Below, piece by piece: positions 45,138 through 52,818 of a stretch of 52,818 nucleotides of DNA. The first letter of the stretch is position 1. Each line of letters starts with the position of its first letter. The translations under genes and the position numbers were made by a program. Under the pieces are notes generated by a model. It did not search any database, was not told the DNA's origin, and saw only the letters and a program-made list of their open reading frames with translations. The DNA comes from Chitinophaga pinensis (GTDB lineage: Bacteria > Bacteroidota > Bacteroidia > Chitinophagales > Chitinophagaceae), in NCBI GenBank assembly GCA_943333125.1, contig CALQSB010000022.1:1-52818 (forward strand), in the 5' to 3' direction.

Positions 45138-46109
45138 TTAATGTCCTTGTATAAAATCATTCAACTCTTCTTTACTAGAAGAAAACGAAAAGACATTATT
45201 TACCTTAAAATAGTTTTTAGGATCTGTTGTATATTTAAAAGCATGCTTTGCAAAAACTAATTTGTTTTCTTCAAAACTAAATTGATTGCAAATTTGTACA
45301 ATTTGATCGCAGGTTAAACAATTAGAAGAAGCAATAGTTTTTGCTGTGGATAGTTTTGTGTCGTCAAAGCTAGATTCTTTGATTGTTGATAATGCCGATG
45401 CGAAATCAGTTGTACTCATTGGCCATCCTTTGCAATTTCCGGTGTATTGTGGCTGCTGCTGTTGTTGCTGTTGTTGCTGATGTCCTCCCGAATGAGTTGT
45501 AGTTGTTTGGTGTGTGGATGTTGTCACATGTGAGTCATTGTCAGGATCTGAAATAGAAATATTCATATTCATTCCTGGAACATTCAAACTAGCACCAATC
45601 GTATTATTGTTATTGGTTGTAGTGGTGGTAGTGGTGGTGGTGGTTTGTCTGCCTCCTCCCTGAACCTGAACAGGTTGCTGAATAATAGTTTGAGGACCAG
45701 GCTGGCCAGGCTGACCAAACTGGCGAACATACATACCAGATGGAGGAATAAAGTCAGGCTGAACAGGAATCATAGAATAATAATTCAACTTTACTTTTTT
45801 ATTTTTATCTTTTTTGATTCTATAAGTAACATCCATAAATTTTGCATCAGCATCCACAATCATTAGATTATTTTTAGTTATGGACGCTAATGACTTATCT
45901 TCAAAAATTATTCTTGCACTATAATAAGGTTGATTCAATTCCTCAACTCTGATATTGGCTTGAGCTTCATCATTTTGTTTTTCCCCATTAAGAATCAAAT
46001 AAAACTTATCGCCATCTTCAGAAAAGACAGTTAGATTTCCATAAGATTGCATTTGCGCCATGCAAAAAGTCGGGACCAAAAAAGCTAAGATTAAGAAGAG
46101 TTTTTTCAT
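45138..46109 (-). CDS. DUF4476 protein with T/Q-rich linker
   Basis: A 323-residue protein with a signal peptide (MKKLFLILAFLVPTFCMAQ). An N-terminal beta-rich domain (20-110; GNLTVFSEDGDKFYLILNGEKQ) is followed by a low-complexity linker (130-220) with a run of ten threonines, then asparagines, and a nine-glutamine run. The C-terminal 95 residues are DUF4476: CKGWPMSTTDFASALSTIKESSFDD, then LTCDQIVQICNQFSFEENKLVFAKHAFKYTTDP. DUF4476 proteins are exported and of unknown function. Its upstream paralogue at 46186 lacks the homopolymer linker. Own promoter at 46134-46141. Confidence 0.88.
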   Translation of the reverse strand: MKKLFLILAFLVPTFCMAQMQSYGNLTVFSEDGDKFYLILNGEKQNDEAQANIRVEELNQPYYSARIIFEDKSLASITKNNLMIVDADAKFMDVTYRIKKDKNKKVKLNYYSMIPVQPDFIPPSGMYVRQFGQPGQPGPQTIIQQPVQVQGGGRQTTTTTTTTTTNNNNTIGASLNVPGMNMNISISDPDNDSHVTTSTHQTTTTHSGGHQQQQQQQQQPQYTGNCKGWPMSTTDFASALSTIKESSFDDTKLSTAKTIASSNCLTCDQIVQICNQFSFEENKLVFAKHAFKYTTDPKNYFKVNNVFSFSSSKEELNDFIQGH

Positions 46110-46133
46110 ACTAATAAATTTTTAAATTGAGAA

Positions 46134-46141
46134 CAAAAGTA
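46134..46141 (-). promoter_or_regulatory. -7 box upstream of the first DUF4476 gene
   Basis: TACTTTTG on the minus strand, 24 bases before the start codon at 46109. Confidence 0.5.
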
Positions 46142-46185
46142 AATAAAACTGTTTACTAAATGATGCGTATCTATATTCTATTTTA

Positions 46186-47064
46186 TCAATGAGAAATAAA
46201 ATAAGTAAATGAAGACTTTATTTTGTCGTCTGTAAATAAACCAAGCAGCTTGAGTGAATTTTTAATATCTATGGTGTGATTATATGCAGATTTTATAAAT
46301 TCCAGCCTATCCGACTCGTCCAAAAGCAATTCGGCTGTTTCAAAAACCTGATCCGTTGTCAGACAATTTTTTCCTGAAAGACTTTTAGCCATTTTTAATT
46401 TCTGATTTTCTGATTTTTCAGAGGATATTTCTTTTAGCGCTATTTCATAATCGGCCTTCCACATAGGCCATTCATTTTTACAAACCCAATTTCTGGGCTC
46501 CATAATTACAAGTGCATTCACCACATTAGCATTGGTTTCACCAGTAGCTTTTTTTGAAGTTGGCAAACCGGAATGACTGAGTGAATCATTATCTCCCGGT
46601 GATTTTTTTAGTGCAGTGACTGAATTATTCTTATTCTGCTTTTCTTGACTGACATCTACTTTTTCCATTGCACTCAAATCAAAGACAAACATATTTTCAG
46701 GAGCCACATAATCAAAATTTACCTGTGTCATAGATTTGAAAACCAATTTCATTTCACTTTCATCACGGATTAAATCATAAACAAAGTCTCTCAATTCTCC
46801 TTTTTTGTTACAAACAAATAATTTGTCTTTTGTAATGGTATAATGGCTGGCATCATCATACTCTATTTTTAATGCATAGAAAACATTAAATAATTTTTCA
46901 ACCCGAATGCTGGATTCGGGCTTTGAGTTAATTTTAACTCCATTTAAATACATAAAAAACTTATCGCCTCTTTCTGATGTTACGGTAAGACAGCCATATC
47001 GACTTTGTTGTGCTAAAGAAAAAAACGAGCTAAAAACAAGAATTAATAAAATAAACTGTTTCAT
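46186..47064 (-). CDS. DUF4476 protein, paralogue of the following gene
   Basis: A 292-residue protein with a signal peptide (MKQFILLILVFSSFFSLAQ). Its N-terminal domain aligns with that of the next gene (YGCLTVTSERGDKFFMYLNGVKIN versus GNLTVFSEDGDKFYLILNGEKQN), and the C-terminal CKNEWPMWKADYEIALKEISSEKSE and LTTDQVFETAELLLDESDRLEFIKSAYNHTID match DUF4476, though more diverged. The linker (130-190) is serine/lysine/asparagine-rich without homopolymers. A tandem duplication within the phylum is implied. Function unknown; probably periplasmic or surface. Confidence 0.85.
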   Translation of the reverse strand: MKQFILLILVFSSFFSLAQQSRYGCLTVTSERGDKFFMYLNGVKINSKPESSIRVEKLFNVFYALKIEYDDASHYTITKDKLFVCNKKGELRDFVYDLIRDESEMKLVFKSMTQVNFDYVAPENMFVFDLSAMEKVDVSQEKQNKNNSVTALKKSPGDNDSLSHSGLPTSKKATGETNANVVNALVIMEPRNWVCKNEWPMWKADYEIALKEISSEKSENQKLKMAKSLSGKNCLTTDQVFETAELLLDESDRLEFIKSAYNHTIDIKNSLKLLGLFTDDKIKSSFTYFISH

Positions 47065-47176
47065 TTGAATTTTTTATTTTGCCTTATTTTATAATCTGAC
47101 ACTTACTCATTTGAAATTAAAAAATGGTTATGAGTACTTATTTCTGGCTGCAACAAACCAATCGTAATTTATAAAA

Positions 47177-49072
47177 TTACCGAATGATTGTAACGAATCC
47201 TTTTTTATATGGAAATTTTTCTCCCATATATTTATAACTGGCCATCCAAACAAAAGTTTCCAAAGCAAAAACTTTACTGTTATATTTTCCATTCCATTTT
47301 TCAAAAGGATTAGTAGTTGAAAATACCAACTGACCCCAGCGATTATAAATAAACATGGAGAATTCCCTTATTCCGCCAACATCACCAACAGGGCCAAATT
47401 CATCATTTAAATGATCCCCGTTGGGAGTAAAAGAAGAAGGAAAATAAACTCCCTTGCAATCTACAATTACATTTATTGCGCCGATAGTTTTGCATCCGGC
47501 AGTATTGGTAACCTCTACTGAATAAGCTCCCGTTTGGGTTACAAGAAATGTGGAGGCATTAGAATTATCCTGCCAAAGATAATTGGCAAAATTTCCAGGC
47601 TGTAATAAAATAGTTTGACCAGGACAAATAGTTGTATCACCACCTAAATCAATATGCGCTGGAATAATATTGTTGTTTATGGTCAGCATCCCTGTGTTTG
47701 CCGAACAATTATTGGCATCTGTAACCAGCAAATTATAAGTCCCCGCATTTAAATCAGTAATAGAAACAGTAGATTCACCATTAGACCACAAATAAATGTA
47801 AGAAGCTGTTCCACCACTAACTACAGTTTGAATGCTCCCATTATTTAAATTACAAGTCGCATCAACAATAGTATGATCAATGATAATTTGGGAAGGTTCC
47901 ACCAAAGTAACAGAAGCCGAAGCCGGACAGGCATCAGTAGCCGAAATATTAACTGTATATGTATCTGCTGACAAACCTGTAATGCTTGATGTTTGCTGAA
48001 TTGGATTGGTATCCCATGAATAATTATACAAACCTGTTCCACCAGTAGCGTTCGCTGTAATTGTTCCATTCTGATCCCCATTGCAAAGCAAACTTTGCGT
48101 TATAGCTGGCGTTACTCCCAATATATTTATTGTTGCTGTTTTTACAGACACAGGAATATTTGAAAAAGTTACCGTCTGTGTTACCAAATAAGAACCAGGT
48201 GCAGAAAAAGTATGAGAAGGGTTATCCAAAGTTGAAGTATTTGAAGTACCTGAAATCGGATCCCCAAAATTCCATGTAATAGCAGTTTGGCAATACGATG
48301 AATTATTTATAAAATTAACTGCATTGTTTCCTATACAATTATAATTAAAGTCGGCGCCATTAGCTGCTATTTCTTTTATGCAAATATCATCGATAGCAAA
48401 TCCTTCATAATCGTTACATACCGTTCCGGCACCAAATGAAAATCTGAAAATTACTTTGTTTAGTCCGGCAAGCATATTTAGTTTATGTCTGGCTGTTAAC
48501 CACTGACCGCTTCCGGATCCACTTTGGCAATTTCCAGTAGAGCCCGACAAAATACTACCCGACCATGCCGGAGTGTAATTTAAAAATCTTACAGAACCGG
48601 AATTATACCAATTAACACCGGCACAATTTGCATTTGAATTTTGAGCGCCTAGTATCGTCCAGGTATTTCCCTGATCAATTGAATATTCGAGATTTACACC
48701 ATCGTAGTTGTGCTCAGTTTCCCAGATAATTTTAAATGTAATTTCCGGATTTACCAAAGAAGTAAAATCAAAACAAGGGCTTTTTAAGTTAGACGTTCCA
48801 CTGCTATAATTAGCTCCGCTGAAACCTCCAATTATCCAGCATTTTTGTCCGCCACCTGCAGCAGTAATTACAGATTTGCCTCCTGGAATGATAGCACCCC
48901 AATCCCAATGCTGTGTTGATGATCTTACCCAATTTCCGTTTGTAGCTTCAAAGTTTTCATTATATGGAAATGAGTTGATAGGATTGGCGCATTGAGCAGT
49001 TATGGCATTTGGAAATAAATGCAGAATCAGTATAAAAATAATTGAAAAATAACGAACCCAAATTGACTTCAA
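47177..49072 (-). CDS. Type IX-secreted protein with PKD-like domain and gliding-type C-terminus
   Basis: A 631-residue surface protein. Signal peptide about 1-26 (ending NAITAQ), a first part (30-235) of the MAM/concanavalin type (NWVRSSTQHWDWGAI...AIDDICIKEI), a PKD domain (240-320; FNYNCIG... WNFGDPISGTSN), two SprB-like repeats (320-460; CNGDQNGTITANATGGTG and LNNGSIQTVVSGGTASY), an Ig-like stretch (470-535), and a C-terminal gliding-motility-type domain with FPSSFTPNGDHLNDEFGP and YNRWGQLVFST. That ending is the type B sorting signal of the type IX secretion system. Probably an adhesin or surface protein. Confidence 0.9.
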   Translation of the reverse strand: MKSIWVRYFSIIFILILHLFPNAITAQCANPINSFPYNENFEATNGNWVRSSTQHWDWGAIIPGGKSVITAAGGGQKCWIIGGFSGANYSSGTSNLKSPCFDFTSLVNPEITFKIIWETEHNYDGVNLEYSIDQGNTWTILGAQNSNANCAGVNWYNSGSVRFLNYTPAWSGSILSGSTGNCQSGSGSGQWLTARHKLNMLAGLNKVIFRFSFGAGTVCNDYEGFAIDDICIKEIAANGADFNYNCIGNNAVNFINNSSYCQTAITWNFGDPISGTSNTSTLDNPSHTFSAPGSYLVTQTVTFSNIPVSVKTATINILGVTPAITQSLLCNGDQNGTITANATGGTGLYNYSWDTNPIQQTSSITGLSADTYTVNISATDACPASASVTLVEPSQIIIDHTIVDATCNLNNGSIQTVVSGGTASYIYLWSNGESTVSITDLNAGTYNLLVTDANNCSANTGMLTINNNIIPAHIDLGGDTTICPGQTILLQPGNFANYLWQDNSNASTFLVTQTGAYSVEVTNTAGCKTIGAINVIVDCKGVYFPSSFTPNGDHLNDEFGPVGDVGGIREFSMFIYNRWGQLVFSTTNPFEKWNGKYNSKVFALETFVWMASYKYMGEKFPYKKGFVTIIR

Positions 49073-49094
49073 AATAACGAATGTTTCTGACTCA

Positions 49095-49102
49095 CAAAGC
49101 TA
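49095..49102 (-). promoter_or_regulatory. -7 box upstream of the type IX-secreted protein gene
   Basis: TAGCTTTG on the minus strand, 22 bases before the start codon at 49072. Confidence 0.5.
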
Positions 49103-49216
49103 CTACCAATAAGGCTATAATAAAAGAAATAACCCATTTTTATCTGACAAATAAATTGATATAAACAATAATTCAGTTATGAGAAATTATTGATGATTTA
49201 TTATAAAACAAAACGG

Positions 49217-50455
49217 CTATTTCTTGTCTAATATATCTAAAACAGTACCATACAAAATTTCAGTACCCAATGCAAGATCTTCATAAGAAGAATATTCCAG
49301 TGGATTATGGCTGATTCCATCTTTACATCTAATAAAAATCATCCCATAATCACAGGCGTATGACAATGCAAGTGAATCATGAAACGGACCGCTCATTAAT
49401 TCCGGAGCATCAAGTGATTGTTTTACACAATTGTCTTTAATGATACTTTTAATCCAATCCGCACAATATCGAGGCTCACTATTTGTATCTTCTTTTATAG
49501 AATAGGTTAATCCTCTTTTTTCTGTGATGGAATTTATTTTATCCATTAATTGTTTTTCATAACGGTGTCGTCTATCAAGATCTATATCTCTTAGATCAAC
49601 AGTAAACTCAACTTCTTCGGCAATAATATTTCTGCTGGCCGGAAATACATTAATAGTGGCCACCGTTGCTACAGTAGGATTTCCAGGAACCTGAGTAGCA
49701 ATTTCGTTTAAGGCAACAATGATTTCAGCAGCACCCAGCAAAGCATCTTTACGAAGGGGCATCGGCACTGAACCTGTATGACCTGCAACACCTTTAAGCT
49801 TTACAGTTAGCCAAAGCGGTCCCGAGATACCAGTAACAATCCCAATAGGTTTGTTGGCAATATCTAAAACTGGGCCCTGTTCTATATGAAGTTCTAAAAA
49901 GCAGTAAATACTTCCTGCTGTATATTCCGAATCTTTAAATCGGGTGATGTCACATCCGAAATCTTTCAATGCCTGTTCTCTTGTAATTCCATCTTTATCT
50001 TTGCGGCTTAATTCCCCATCTTCCAATTTTCCTAAAATACCTCTTGACCCAAACAATCCTTTATTAAAACGCCATCCTTCTTCATCAGCAAAAGAAATAA
50101 TTTCTATCGAGCGATTCGGTACAATTCCATTTTCTTTTAAAGTAGTAACCACTTCAATAGCACATAAAACACCAGCAACGCCATCAAACCTTCCACCATA
50201 AGGCTGAGAGTCAAGATGTGAACCCATCATTAAAATAGGCAAAGTTGAATCTTCGCCTTCGAGCCTTCCAATAAGATTTCCAAAATTGTCTATTCGGGTT
50301 TTCATGCCAGCATCCTTCATCCATCCAGCGGCGATTGTAAAAGCTTTTTTTTCGGTATCAGTATGAGCAGGACGACAAGTACCCGTTTCTCCAATTTTTC
50401 CAATTTCACTCATTGATTCAAAATGCTGCTGAAGTCTTTTTGTATTTATTTTCAC
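49217..50455 (-). CDS. M20 family amidase: allantoate/N-carbamoyl amino acid amidohydrolase type
   Basis: A 412-residue zinc-dependent hydrolase of the hydantoinase/carbamoylase family, which remove ammonia and CO2 from carbamoylated amino acids, allantoate or ureido compounds. Metal ligands: His80 and Asp82 in GSHLDSQPYGG, Asp91 in FDGVAG, Glu125/Glu126 in FADEEG, and a histidine in ELHIEQGPVL; the substrate-binding KGVAGHTGSVPM and MSGPFHDS segments are present. No signal peptide. Divergent from the M1 peptidase gene, 106 bases away. Substrate cannot be told from sequence. Confidence 0.9.
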   Translation of the reverse strand: MKINTKRLQQHFESMSEIGKIGETGTCRPAHTDTEKKAFTIAAGWMKDAGMKTRIDNFGNLIGRLEGEDSTLPILMMGSHLDSQPYGGRFDGVAGVLCAIEVVTTLKENGIVPNRSIEIISFADEEGWRFNKGLFGSRGILGKLEDGELSRKDKDGITREQALKDFGCDITRFKDSEYTAGSIYCFLELHIEQGPVLDIANKPIGIVTGISGPLWLTVKLKGVAGHTGSVPMPLRKDALLGAAEIIVALNEIATQVPGNPTVATVATINVFPASRNIIAEEVEFTVDLRDIDLDRRHRYEKQLMDKINSITEKRGLTYSIKEDTNSEPRYCADWIKSIIKDNCVKQSLDAPELMSGPFHDSLALSYACDYGMIFIRCKDGISHNPLEYSSYEDLALGTEILYGTVLDILDKK

Positions 50456-50534
50456 TTTAAATAATTTCAGTAAATATATTGAAATAGTTAAATTCAGCGA
50501 TAATAATTATAATATTCGGTTGTTGCTATATACT

Positions 50535-50542
50535 AACTTTGC
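50535..50542 (+). promoter_or_regulatory. -7 box of the M1 peptidase promoter
   Basis: TAACTTTG, 19 bases before the start codon of the M1 peptidase gene. Confidence 0.55.
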
Positions 50543-50561
50543 TCTGATTAAAATTTGATAA

Positions 50562-52814
50562 ATGAAAAATTTGATTTCAATATTGACATTGCTAATATAT
50601 TTTAATTACTCATTTGCTCAACATGAAAATGAATGTGCTAAAAAACGCATTAATACATTACACAACAATTATACGCAGCGAGTTCAATATTATCAGTATG
50701 AATCAATGAATAAATACGATGTAAAATATCTGAAACTCGATATCACAGCAGAAACAGGAAGCAATTACATTTTAGGAAGCGCATTGATTAAATCTTTGGT
50801 GAAACAATCTCTTGATACTTTTATTACAGAACTAAGATCCAATATGATTGTGGATTCTATACTCATTAATGGAATCAGAAAGTTATATAATCAATCCAAT
50901 GACCATATTTTCGTTCCACTTAGTCCAGCAGTAAATTCAGGAAGCACCATAACTACTTTAATATATTACCATGGCACTTCAAACTCATACGGTGTTTATT
51001 CTGGGACTACATCAAATGGTTTAAATTATGTAGCTACAGTTTCAGAAAGTTATCAGGCAAGGGAATGGTTTCCCTGTAAACAAATCCTTACGGATAAAAT
51101 TGATTCTGCAGACATCTGGGTAACAACCAGCAATGTAAATAAAGTTGGATCCAATGGCGTACTTCAAGGGATAGACGCTTTGCCAAATTCAAAAGCACGA
51201 TATCGCTGGAAAACAAATTATTCAATGAATTATTATATGCCCAGTATTGCTGTAGGAAATTATATGGAGTATTTAAATTACGCAAAACCTGATGCTATTG
51301 CACCTGACTCTATTTTAATTCAACATTATTTTGTTAATGATTCTGCTTATTTCAATTCAATAAGAACGGTTCTGGATATGACTCCTGCTTTCATTGAGAA
51401 ACAAAGTGAACTTTATGGCTTGTACCCTTTCAGCAATGAAAAATATGGCCATTCGATGGCTACAATTGGCGGTGGTATGGAACATCAAACCATGACTACA
51501 TTAACTAATTTTGGATCTGCCGTTATTGCCCATGAACTTGGTCATCAGTGGTTTGGCGACAACGTTACCTGTGCGCGTTGGAATGACATCTGGCTGAATG
51601 AAGGCTTTGCCAGTTATTCGGAATATTTGATGATAGAAAAACTTCCTGCGTTATTTCCTTTAAACAATCCTGCCAGTTACATGCAATATTTTCACAGCAG
51701 CGCAATGAGTGCGGCTAATGGTAGTGTTTATGTTCCTGACGCATCAGTATATGACGAAAACAGGATTTTCAACGGCAGATTAAGTTATGATAAAGGCGCT
51801 GCCATTATTCATAACTTAAGATTCGAAATGCAAAACGACAATCTCTTCTTCGCTACTCTTAAAAACTATCAGACGGCATTCAAAGACTCTGTGGCAACAG
51901 CAGAAGACTTCAGGCATGTTGCTGAAAATACCTGCGGAAGAAGCTTTACTGACTTCTTTAATCAATGGTATTACGGAGAAGGTTATCCAACTATTAATAT
52001 TACTTATTCTAAACCTAATGCAGATACTATTTTATTGCTGGTAAATGAAACTACAAGCGCTCCAACTGTTACGTCATTTTTTAAAGGACTACTTGAATTA
52101 AAAATAAATTCATTGCAGGGAGACACAACCGTTTTGGTGAACCTATTAGCTAATAATCAGGTTTTTAAATTCGCATTCAACAAAACTCCAAACAATATTA
52201 CCATTGATCCCAACAATTGGGTGTTAAATCAACCGGGCACCATTACAAATGGAATTATTCTACCCGTAAAGCTGCTTTCATTTAAAGGATATGCTGATAA
52301 TAATTGTATGGTTCATTTACAATGGAAGACCACAAATGAAATGAATGTGATTAAATATGAACTCGAATTTAGTAATGACGGATTGTATTACACAAGGATT
52401 GCTTCTATATCGCCAACTTTTTTAATTAACAATAGCTATAATTACGATTACGAGAAATTCAATTCGAAGCCTGCTTACTTCAGAATAAAAATGATCGCAC
52501 AAAATGGAAATTACATTTACAGTTCTTTCATTATCATCAATTCGATTTGCAAACCAAATTATACGTTGGAGATAGGTCCTAATCCAGTAGTTGACCAATT
52601 GAACATCACTTTGCAATTGGCAGAAAAAGAAGAAATAACAATCCGCATAATAAATAGTATTGGCCAAAAGATGACTAAAATGGAAAAATCTCTGGATAAG
52701 GGATTTAATACCTGGACGATATCTAATTTAAATAAACTTGCTGCTGGAACTTATCTGCTTCAGTTGGAAACAAATTCAGGAATTACCTTGAATCGAAAAT
52801 TTATAAAAAAATAG
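50562..52814 (+). CDS. Secreted M1 family metallopeptidase with type IX (type A) sorting domain
   Basis: A 750-residue aminopeptidase-like zinc protease. Signal peptide about 1-19 (ending SFA-Q). The M1 domain covers about 40-465: GGGMEHQTMTTL stands in the place of the exopeptidase GAMEN motif, followed by HELGHQWFGD with zinc ligands His324 and His328 and general-base Glu325, and third ligand Glu347 in NEGFASY. A fibronectin-like segment (about 560-650; VKLLSFKGYADNNCMVHLQWKT) leads to a C-terminal domain (665-750; EIGPNPVVDQLNI, then LAAGTYLLQLET) that is the type A sorting signal of the type IX system. It is therefore exported to the surface or medium. The frame ends at a TAG stop four bases before the window end. 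Confidence 0.94.
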   Translation: MKNLISILTLLIYFNYSFAQHENECAKKRINTLHNNYTQRVQYYQYESMNKYDVKYLKLDITAETGSNYILGSALIKSLVKQSLDTFITELRSNMIVDSILINGIRKLYNQSNDHIFVPLSPAVNSGSTITTLIYYHGTSNSYGVYSGTTSNGLNYVATVSESYQAREWFPCKQILTDKIDSADIWVTTSNVNKVGSNGVLQGIDALPNSKARYRWKTNYSMNYYMPSIAVGNYMEYLNYAKPDAIAPDSILIQHYFVNDSAYFNSIRTVLDMTPAFIEKQSELYGLYPFSNEKYGHSMATIGGGMEHQTMTTLTNFGSAVIAHELGHQWFGDNVTCARWNDIWLNEGFASYSEYLMIEKLPALFPLNNPASYMQYFHSSAMSAANGSVYVPDASVYDENRIFNGRLSYDKGAAIIHNLRFEMQNDNLFFATLKNYQTAFKDSVATAEDFRHVAENTCGRSFTDFFNQWYYGEGYPTINITYSKPNADTILLLVNETTSAPTVTSFFKGLLELKINSLQGDTTVLVNLLANNQVFKFAFNKTPNNITIDPNNWVLNQPGTITNGIILPVKLLSFKGYADNNCMVHLQWKTTNEMNVIKYELEFSNDGLYYTRIASISPTFLINNSYNYDYEKFNSKPAYFRIKMIAQNGNYIYSSFIIINSICKPNYTLEIGPNPVVDQLNITLQLAEKEEITIRIINSIGQKMTKMEKSLDKGFNTWTISNLNKLAAGTYLLQLETNSGITLNRKFIKK

Positions 52815-52818
52815 TTTC

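Overview
The window looks like chromosomal DNA from a low-GC member of the Bacteroidota, probably near the Chitinophagales/Sphingobacteriales. The evidence is repeated TAnnTTTG promoter -7 boxes, type IX secretion sorting domains (one type A, one type B), DUF4476, DUF2490 and SPOR proteins, a SecA with the long N-terminal insertion typical of the phylum, and LysA/ScpB/malic enzyme proteins of Bacteroidota style. No phage, transposase, CRISPR array or rRNA was seen.

Layout. 1-164: 5' end of a lemA gene, cut by the window edge. 235-4578 (minus): a nucleoside-catabolism operon of nucleoside (uridine-like) phosphorylase, DeoC, full-length aldehyde dehydrogenase and a truncated ALDH without a catalytic domain. 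4725-6581: an HTH-regulator remnant, a DUF4143 AAA ATPase and a repeat-rich gap. 6582-8913 (minus): gap-pgk. 9116-9190: tRNA-Glu with a very clear promoter. 9349-17936 (minus): two small unknown genes, a secreted WD40-caspase protein with 15 repeats, an unknown exported protein preceded by 92-bp tandem repeats, and a second secreted metacaspase-like protein. This is the most unusual part of the window. 17988-21096: bestrophin, beta-carbonic anhydrase and DUF2490 gene cluster with a divergent TetR regulator. 21402-22018: small membrane protein plus XRE regulator under an apparent operator. 22378-28978 (minus): beta-CASP MBL nuclease, M20D amidohydrolase, SPOR protein, SecA. 29308-41820 (plus): atpG, scpB, lysA, malic enzyme, mlaE-mlaF, sucD, a membrane protein, aspS, rarA and an ElaA-type acetyltransferase. 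42073-42171: a 32-codon membrane-peptide ORF. 42186-45044 (minus): uvrA. 45138-49072 (minus): two DUF4476 paralogues and a type IX secreted PKD-like protein. 49217-50455 (minus): an M20 amidase. 50562-52814 (plus): a secreted M1 metallopeptidase.

Much of the window is housekeeping metabolism. Nucleoside salvage yields acetaldehyde and glyceraldehyde-3-phosphate, which the neighbouring ALDH and gap-pgk genes can use; SecA and type IX signals serve export. The intergenic gaps carry several families of short dispersed palindromes and direct repeats, which are listed separately.
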